DNA from: Serratia surfactantfaciens
GTDB lineage: Bacteria; Pseudomonadota; Gammaproteobacteria; Enterobacterales; Enterobacteriaceae
Reading direction: 5' to 3'
Assembly (NCBI RefSeq): GCF_001642805.2
Contig: NZ_CP016948.1
Coordinates: 4,154,001-4,218,000 of the forward strand
DNA length: 64,000 nucleotides
Positions 59,341 through 64,000 of the stretch are shown here, in pieces. The notes under the pieces were generated by a model. That model did not search any database, was not told the DNA's origin, and worked only from the letters and a program-made list of their open reading frames with translations. Numbering within the stretch: the first letter of the stretch is position 1; each line of letters opens with the position of its first letter. Position numbers and translations under genes: made by a program.

Positions 59341-59964
59341 ATGCCAGATATTCGCTTCACGCTGTTCGACAGCGATAACTTCTACCAGCAGGGGCTGCGT
59401 CTGCTGCTGCAGGACTATCTGCACTCCCTGAACGAATGCCATCGCCTGTACCCGCAGTTCTCGCCGCTGGCGCTGCAGGCATTGGATAACATCGAAATCG
59501 TGCTTCGCACGCCGGAAGAGCGCTGGGGCTGCGCCAGCTGCTATCAAAGCCCCTACGGCACCCCGCGCCAACGGCAGCTGACCCTGCTGATCCTCGACGA
59601 CGCGACCCAGCAACAGGTAAAAAATTCACCGCCGCTGTTCAGCATTCATCGGCGCGATTCGGCCTACGCCATCCGCCTCAAGCTGCAGATGGCGTTGGAA
59701 AAGTTCATCCAGCACCCGTGGGTGGCGCTGCACGCCGCCGGCACGTGGAAATGCCAGGCTTGCCGCATCGCCGCGCTCAGCCACTGCGAGAAAAAGGTGC
59801 TGGGTTTGATGAGCAGCGGCATGTCCGCCTGCAGCATCGCCGGCCTGCTGCAACGCAGCCAGAAAACCATCAGCGCCCATAAACGCTCGGCGATGCGCAA
59901 GCTGAACGTGCGTAAAAACAGCGAGTTGAATAAGGTGTTGCTGAATCAGCGGGGTTTGGGTTGA
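59341..59964 (+). CDS. LuxR-type regulator at the end of the fimbrial operon
   Basis: 207 residues from the ATG at 59341, preceded by AAGGAGG. The C-terminal 60 residues are a LuxR/GerE helix-turn-helix (CEKKVLGLMSSGMSACSIAGLLQRSQKTISAHKRSAMRKLNV in pattern; conserved K-T-I-S-x-H). The N-terminal half is not a recognised receiver; it has a CxxC pair (WGCASC) and a second Cys pair (WKCQAC) near the HTH. It probably controls fimbriae, motility or both, as MrpJ-like and other terminal fimbrial regulators do. Confidence 0.82.
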   Translation: MPDIRFTLFDSDNFYQQGLRLLLQDYLHSLNECHRLYPQFSPLALQALDNIEIVLRTPEERWGCASCYQSPYGTPRQRQLTLLILDDATQQQVKNSPPLFSIHRRDSAYAIRLKLQMALEKFIQHPWVALHAAGTWKCQACRIAALSHCEKKVLGLMSSGMSACSIAGLLQRSQKTISAHKRSAMRKLNVRKNSELNKVLLNQRGLG

Positions 59965-59980
59965 GGGCGATAACACACCA

Positions 59981-60892
59981 TTATGCGCCAGATTGCCGAA
60001 ACATCGCCGCCAACATATCGACAAGCAGCGCCGCATAATGGCCGGCGGGGTCGAGATCGGGATCGAATACCGTCACCGTCATGCCGCAGCACAGCGGATT
60101 TTGCAGCAGACGCGCGCCGATATTCTCCAGCCATTGCCGATCGATGCCGGGTGACCCCGGCGAATCGACCGCTGGCATCACTGTTTGGTCGAGCACGTCC
60201 ACGTCGAAATGCAGCCAGAAACGCCACTGCGGCTGCGCGGCCAATACCCGCTCGATACGCCGGACAATTTCCGCCTCGCCGATCTGATGGGCGGTAAAAA
60301 CGTCGATGCGCTCGATCGCCGTCTGCGCAATATCCGGCCAGGCGAAGTCTGCATCCCGGTTTTCGCGCTCCCCCAGCTGCACAATTTGCCGTTCCGGCAC
60401 CAGCGGCGGCGCGATGCCGGGCCAGGTCGTCAGCAGGGGCTCGCCGCGGCCGCTCGCCAGCGCCAAATCCATCCCTGCCGCCGCACCCAGCATCTGTGCG
60501 GTATCGTAGTTGCCGGGGTGGCGAAAGTCGCTGTGACCATCGATATGCACCAGCGACAGTGGCCCCGCCCGGCGCGCCCCGGCCAGCGCCCCCAACAGGA
60601 TCGAACAGTCGCCGCCGACAACCAACGGAAAGTCTCCTTGCCCCTGCACAGCAGCAACCGCCTCCGCCAACTGTAGATTGAAGGCGCGGATAGCATGCCC
60701 ATTGCGAATGCGAGTGCCGGGCTGCGCCAGCGGCGAATAAGGCCGTTGCGGCAAGGTGCTGACCGCGCTCGCCGCCAGCCTTTCCACCAGCCGCTGCGCC
60801 ATCAGCGCCTGCGGCGCCCGCCAGACGCCGGGCACATGGCCGGGCCGCAACGGCCGCAGGCCCAGATTGCTCGGTGCAAGAATGAGGTGCAT
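59981..60892 (-). CDS. Arginase/agmatinase-family hydrolase
   Basis: 303 residues from the ATG at 60892 (MHLILAPSNLGLRPLRPGHV). Ureohydrolase fold with metal motifs VHIDGHSD (Asp118, His120, Asp122) and FDVDVLD (Asp230, Asp232). The first motif, normally GGDH, reads GGDCS, so Cys96 replaces a metal-binding His. It may hydrolyse a guanidine substrate, or have another role or metal. It stands alone on the minus strand, downstream of and convergent with the fimbrial operon, and is divergent from the MocR-like gene (gap about 160 bp). Confidence 0.82.
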   Translation of the reverse strand: MHLILAPSNLGLRPLRPGHVPGVWRAPQALMAQRLVERLAASAVSTLPQRPYSPLAQPGTRIRNGHAIRAFNLQLAEAVAAVQGQGDFPLVVGGDCSILLGALAGARRAGPLSLVHIDGHSDFRHPGNYDTAQMLGAAAGMDLALASGRGEPLLTTWPGIAPPLVPERQIVQLGERENRDADFAWPDIAQTAIERIDVFTAHQIGEAEIVRRIERVLAAQPQWRFWLHFDVDVLDQTVMPAVDSPGSPGIDRQWLENIGARLLQNPLCCGMTVTVFDPDLDPAGHYAALLVDMLAAMFRQSGA

Positions 60893-61053
60893 ACGCGCGA
60901 TCTCCGTGCAAAAAACGTCGTCGTAGCCAAAAGCATAAGCGCCGCAGCGCCGAGCGCGCGTTCTTTTTTCAATCTTGCATGGCGCATAGCGCACAGGGCA
61001 AAAGCGGTTTACTCTGAATGTCTATTTTTACACCGTAAAGCGAACCGGAATTC

Positions 61054-62547
61054 ATGCCCAGAACAGCCAAAGTCGTTGACGTTCCCGCCCTCGGCGAGCT
61101 CGATCGCCAGGCGGGTCAGCTTAGCCACCAGCTGGCGCAGGCTCTGCGTCAGGCCATCCACCGCGGCGATCTGAAAGCGGGCGATCTGCTGCCCTCGACG
61201 CGCCGGCTGTCGGCGGCGCTGAATCTGGCGCGCGGCACGGTGTTGGAGGCGTTCGCCCAGTTGACGGCGGAAGGTTTTCTCGAACCGCAGCCCGGCTCCG
61301 GCACCCGGGTCGCTCACTATCAGGCACCGCGCCGCCTGCCCCACGCCACCGTACAGGCCAGTCCGCCGCCGGCGATGCCGCTTTCTTCACAGGCGCAGCA
61401 TCTGGCGCGCTTTGCCGCTCAGGCGCGGGCGCTGCCGCCGGTGCCGTTCACCGTCTCGGTGCCGATCGGCGATACCGCGCCCGACGATGTCTGGCGGCGG
61501 CTCGGCAACCGCATCCGGGCACGCGGCCCCGGCGCGCCTTCGGGCTATGGCGATCCTCTGGGCGCATTGCCGCTGCGCGAAGCCATCTGCGACTATGTGC
61601 GGCGTTCCCGCTCCGTGAACTGCACGCCGCAGCAAATCCTCATTACCTCCGGCACCCAGCAGGGGTTGTATCTGGCCGCGCAGATCCTGCTGGACGCCGG
61701 CGACAGCGCCTGGGTGGAAGACCCCGCCTACGCCGGCATTACCGCCATTTTCGACAGCCTGTTTCGCGACCGCCGCATGGTCAGGGTGCCCGTCGCCGAC
61801 GACGGCATCGACGTCGCCGCGGGCATCCGTCTGGCCGCCGACGCCCGCGCCGCCTTTGTCACGCCGTCGCATCAATATCCGCTGGGCATGCCGATGAGCA
61901 TGGCGAAAAGAAGCGCCCTGCTGGCCTGGGCCAGAGAGCGGCAGGCCTGGATCGTGGAGGATGATTACGACAGCGAGATGCGCTATGCCGGTCATCCGTT
62001 CCCCTCGCTGCAAGGGCTGGCACCCGAACGGACGCTCTATCTCGGCACCTTCAGCAAGGTGCTGTTCCCGTCATTGCGGCTGGGTTACGCCATCGTGCCG
62101 CCGCCGCTGGTCGACGCGTTTTGCGGCGCCAGGATCCTGATGGATCGCCATCCGCCCAGCGCAGATCAACACGTGCTGGCCGCCTTTATCGCCGAAGGGT
62201 ATCTCGACCGGCATATCCGCAAAATGCGCGGCGTCTACGCCGAGAAACGCCGGGTGCTGATCGAGGCGATCAACGCGCATATCCCGGCCGAGTTGGCGAT
62301 GGTGCAGCCCTGCGATCAGGGCATGCATATGGTGCTGTGGCTGAGGAAAGATCTCGACGACGCACAGATCGCCCTGCGCGCCAACCAAGCCGGGCTGGCG
62401 CTGCGGGCGGTATCGCCGATGTATGCACCCGGCAACGGCGAACCGGGGCTGGTGCTGGGGTTGGGCGGTTATGCCGATCGCCAGGTACAACAGGCGGTGG
62501 AGCGGCTCGCAGAGGTGATCCGAACATGCGCCCGCAACGGTGCCTAG
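61054..62547 (+). CDS. MocR/PdxR-like PLP-dependent regulator
   Basis: 497 residues. An N-terminal GntR winged helix (about 20-90, with LSHQLAQALRQAIHRGDLKAGDLLP) is fused to a fold-type I aminotransferase domain. The PLP lysine lies in LGTFSKVLFPSLRLGYAIVP near residue 335. MocR regulators often control vitamin B6, GABA or amino acid genes and are often divergent from their target; here that neighbour is the arginase-family gene on one side and, convergently, an EamA transporter. The target is unknown. Confidence 0.9.
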   Translation: MPRTAKVVDVPALGELDRQAGQLSHQLAQALRQAIHRGDLKAGDLLPSTRRLSAALNLARGTVLEAFAQLTAEGFLEPQPGSGTRVAHYQAPRRLPHATVQASPPPAMPLSSQAQHLARFAAQARALPPVPFTVSVPIGDTAPDDVWRRLGNRIRARGPGAPSGYGDPLGALPLREAICDYVRRSRSVNCTPQQILITSGTQQGLYLAAQILLDAGDSAWVEDPAYAGITAIFDSLFRDRRMVRVPVADDGIDVAAGIRLAADARAAFVTPSHQYPLGMPMSMAKRSALLAWARERQAWIVEDDYDSEMRYAGHPFPSLQGLAPERTLYLGTFSKVLFPSLRLGYAIVPPPLVDAFCGARILMDRHPPSADQHVLAAFIAEGYLDRHIRKMRGVYAEKRRVLIEAINAHIPAELAMVQPCDQGMHMVLWLRKDLDDAQIALRANQAGLALRAVSPMYAPGNGEPGLVLGLGGYADRQVQQAVERLAEVIRTCARNGA

Positions 62548-63461
62548 CGGGAAAAACGTTTGGCGCCGAACACGCAAACTACCACGCCGGCCATCACGGC
62601 GATCATCATCGGCTGAACGGTCTCATGCAGCAGCCAGCCCGCCAGCGCCAGGCCGAAAAACGGCTGCAGCAGCTGCAGCTGGCCAACCGCGGCGATGCCG
62701 CCCTGCGCCAGGCCGCGATACCAGAAGATAAACCCGATCCACATGCTGAACACCGAGACATAAACCAACGACAGCCACGCCTTGCCGCTGACCACGGGCC
62801 ATCCGGCCGGCGCCGCTAGCCAGGCGGCCGCCAGCGTCAACGGCAACGCCACCACCAGCGCCCAGGAGATCACCTGCCAGCCGCCGATCCGGCGCGACAG
62901 CACCGCACCCTCGGCATAACCCAGGCCGCACAGCAGCACCGCCCCGACCATCAGCGCATCCCCCAGCCAGGAGCCGCCGCTCCCCTGGCTCAGTGCGAAG
63001 GCCCCCACCAGCGCGGCGCCGACGCCCGAAAACGCCCAAAAAGCGGGCTTGGGCCGCTCTCCGCCGCGCAAAACGCCAAAACCGGCGGTCGCCAGCGGCA
63101 GCAGGCCGATATACACCAGCGAGTGCGCCGAGGTGGTGTGCTGCAGCGCCAGCGCCGTCAGCAGCGGAAAACCGATGACCACGCCGAGCGCCACAAACAG
63201 CAGCGGCGCTAAATCGGCCCGCGTCGGCCGCGCCTGGCGGGTAAGCAGCAGTGCGCACAGGGCCAGCAAGGCGGCGATCGCCGCCCTGACCGCGGTCAAA
63301 AACAGCGGATCGAGCTCCAGCACTGCCACCCGGGTGGCGGGCAACGAGCCGCTGAAGATAATCATGCCGATGAAGCCGTTCATCCAGCCCTGAGCCGAAT
63401 GCCCGGCGGCGGGATGAGCGGTAGAGGTAACCACAAGAGTTTTTTCAGACTGGCTGTCCAT
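62544..63461 (-). CDS. EamA/DMT-family transporter
   Basis: 305 residues from the ATG at 63461. About ten hydrophobic helices in two EamA repeats (first half WMNGFIGMIIFSGSLPATRVAV, LLFVALGVVIGFPLL; second half GDALMVGAVLLCGLGYAEG, MMIAVMAGVVVCVFGAK). It is a drug/metabolite or amino-acid exporter; the substrate is unknown. The stop codon overlaps that of the MocR-like gene on a CTAG. An ATG near the first helix is an alternative start, since no strong ribosome-binding site precedes 63461. Confidence 0.85.
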   Translation of the reverse strand: MDSQSEKTLVVTSTAHPAAGHSAQGWMNGFIGMIIFSGSLPATRVAVLELDPLFLTAVRAAIAALLALCALLLTRQARPTRADLAPLLFVALGVVIGFPLLTALALQHTTSAHSLVYIGLLPLATAGFGVLRGGERPKPAFWAFSGVGAALVGAFALSQGSGGSWLGDALMVGAVLLCGLGYAEGAVLSRRIGGWQVISWALVVALPLTLAAAWLAAPAGWPVVSGKAWLSLVYVSVFSMWIGFIFWYRGLAQGGIAAVGQLQLLQPFFGLALAGWLLHETVQPMMIAVMAGVVVCVFGAKRFSR

Positions 63462-63759
63462 GATGCGAACGCTCCGCACGCCTGAGGCATACCGAAATCG
63501 GCAACCCGCGAGGCGATGCCATAAGTGAAAGAGAACATCGTTCCCCAGCGCAGCTTGCCGGGGCTGCGTTCTATTTTTCAGATAAAGCGGTTCAGAGACA
63601 GGTCCAGATAGCGAGATTATCGCTGTACCGGTTAGCAAAGCGCGGCGCTAACGCCAAAGAAGGGCGTTTTTCGGGCTGTCCTTGGCCGTTTGGCGGCGCA
63701 GTCGGCGCGGTATCATGGACTTTTATGCGTTTTTGTAGAACAGGACAAGGTGCGGCGCC

Positions 63760-64000
63760 GTGGTGAAACCCTTCTTACGCAGTGGCAGTTTGGATGATGT
63801 GCTGGCTTTAGGCGAGAACGGGCAACCGGTCTACGCCTGCGCGCAGCAGCTGCGGGAAACCCTGCGCCTTCGCCGGCAGCAGCAGGCCGCCGACTGCCTG
63901 GCGATCCCGCAGCCGAACGAAAGCGGCACCCGCATCGACTGGTATGCACCCTTCCCCGGCAAGGTCACCTCCTGGCTGGCGGCGAGCGATGCCCAGCGAG
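63760..64000 (+). CDS. srfA: Probable SrfA N-terminus (virulence-linked), truncated by window end
   Basis: 80 residues are visible from GTG codons at 63760 or 63763 (AAGG about 9 bp before the first). The start VVKPFLRSGSLDDVLALGEN and the following NGQPVYACAQQLRETLRLRRQ match my memory of enterobacterial SrfA proteins, the first of a srfABC set linked to host interaction in Salmonella and Serratia. The function is unknown. The 300-bp gap in front, next to the divergent EamA gene, shows no other gene; its promoter must lie there. Confidence 0.55.
   Translation, partial: MVKPFLRSGSLDDVLALGENGQPVYACAQQLRETLRLRRQQQAADCLAIPQPNESGTRIDWYAPFPGKVTSWLAASDAQR

Overview
The window is about 64 kb of a high-GC enterobacterial chromosome. 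The best guess is Serratia, S. marcescens group. This is an inference from three things: near-identity of many proteins to Escherichia coli orthologues with GC-rich codons, a conserved gene order (feoBC, bioH-gntX-nfuA, malQP/malT, glp, glgBXCAP-asd, gntT/gntK/gntR, yhhW-ryhB-yhhY), and accessory blocks typical of that genus (inositol catabolism, a chaperone-usher cluster, a putative srfA at the right edge). No tRNA, rRNA, IS element or CRISPR array was seen.

Bases 1-13,000 hold the end of the ferrous iron operon (feoB partial, feoC), a small DUF1471 protein, bioH, gntX and nfuA, then the maltodextrin block: malPQ on the minus strand, divergent from malT, with MalT boxes between them. glpE-glpG-glpR-glpD follow on the plus strand (13 kb to 15.4 kb). 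glpD converges on the glycogen operon glgB-glgX-glgC-glgA-glgP, which runs on the minus strand with asd just upstream. The glg and mal enzymes act on the same alpha-glucan and maltodextrin pool.

From 26.8 to 33.7 kb lie yhgN, the gluconate genes gntT and gntK, and gntR. A long double GntR operator sits upstream of gntT. Then come yhhW, the iron-responsive sRNA RyhB with its Fur box, the acetyltransferase yhhY and a Tat-exported P1/S58-type peptidase.

From 33.7 to 48.2 kb is a complete myo-inositol pathway. An iolD-iolG-iolH-like-iolE operon is divergent from a fused iolC and from the regulator iolR. iolB and iolA follow on the minus strand, and the transporter iolT plus an iolI-like gene on the plus strand. 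A RelE/ParE-type toxin and its antitoxin sit inside this cluster. FetA-FetB, an iron-export ABC system, follows.

From 49.9 to 60 kb is a Pap/Mrp-ordered chaperone-usher cluster: major pilin, PapH-like subunit, usher, chaperone, minor subunit, two-domain adhesin, minor subunit and a LuxR-type regulator. Divergent to it is a three-gene unit encoding a lipoprotein, an FKBP-type periplasmic prolyl isomerase and a PapI/FaeA-like regulator. The 758-bp AT-rich gap between the two units carries GATC sites, one inside the PapI-type core ACGATC. Together these suggest a Dam/Lrp phase switch, and this is the most interesting region of the window. The right end carries an arginase-family enzyme with an altered metal motif, a MocR/PdxR-like regulator, an EamA transporter and the start of a probable srfA.
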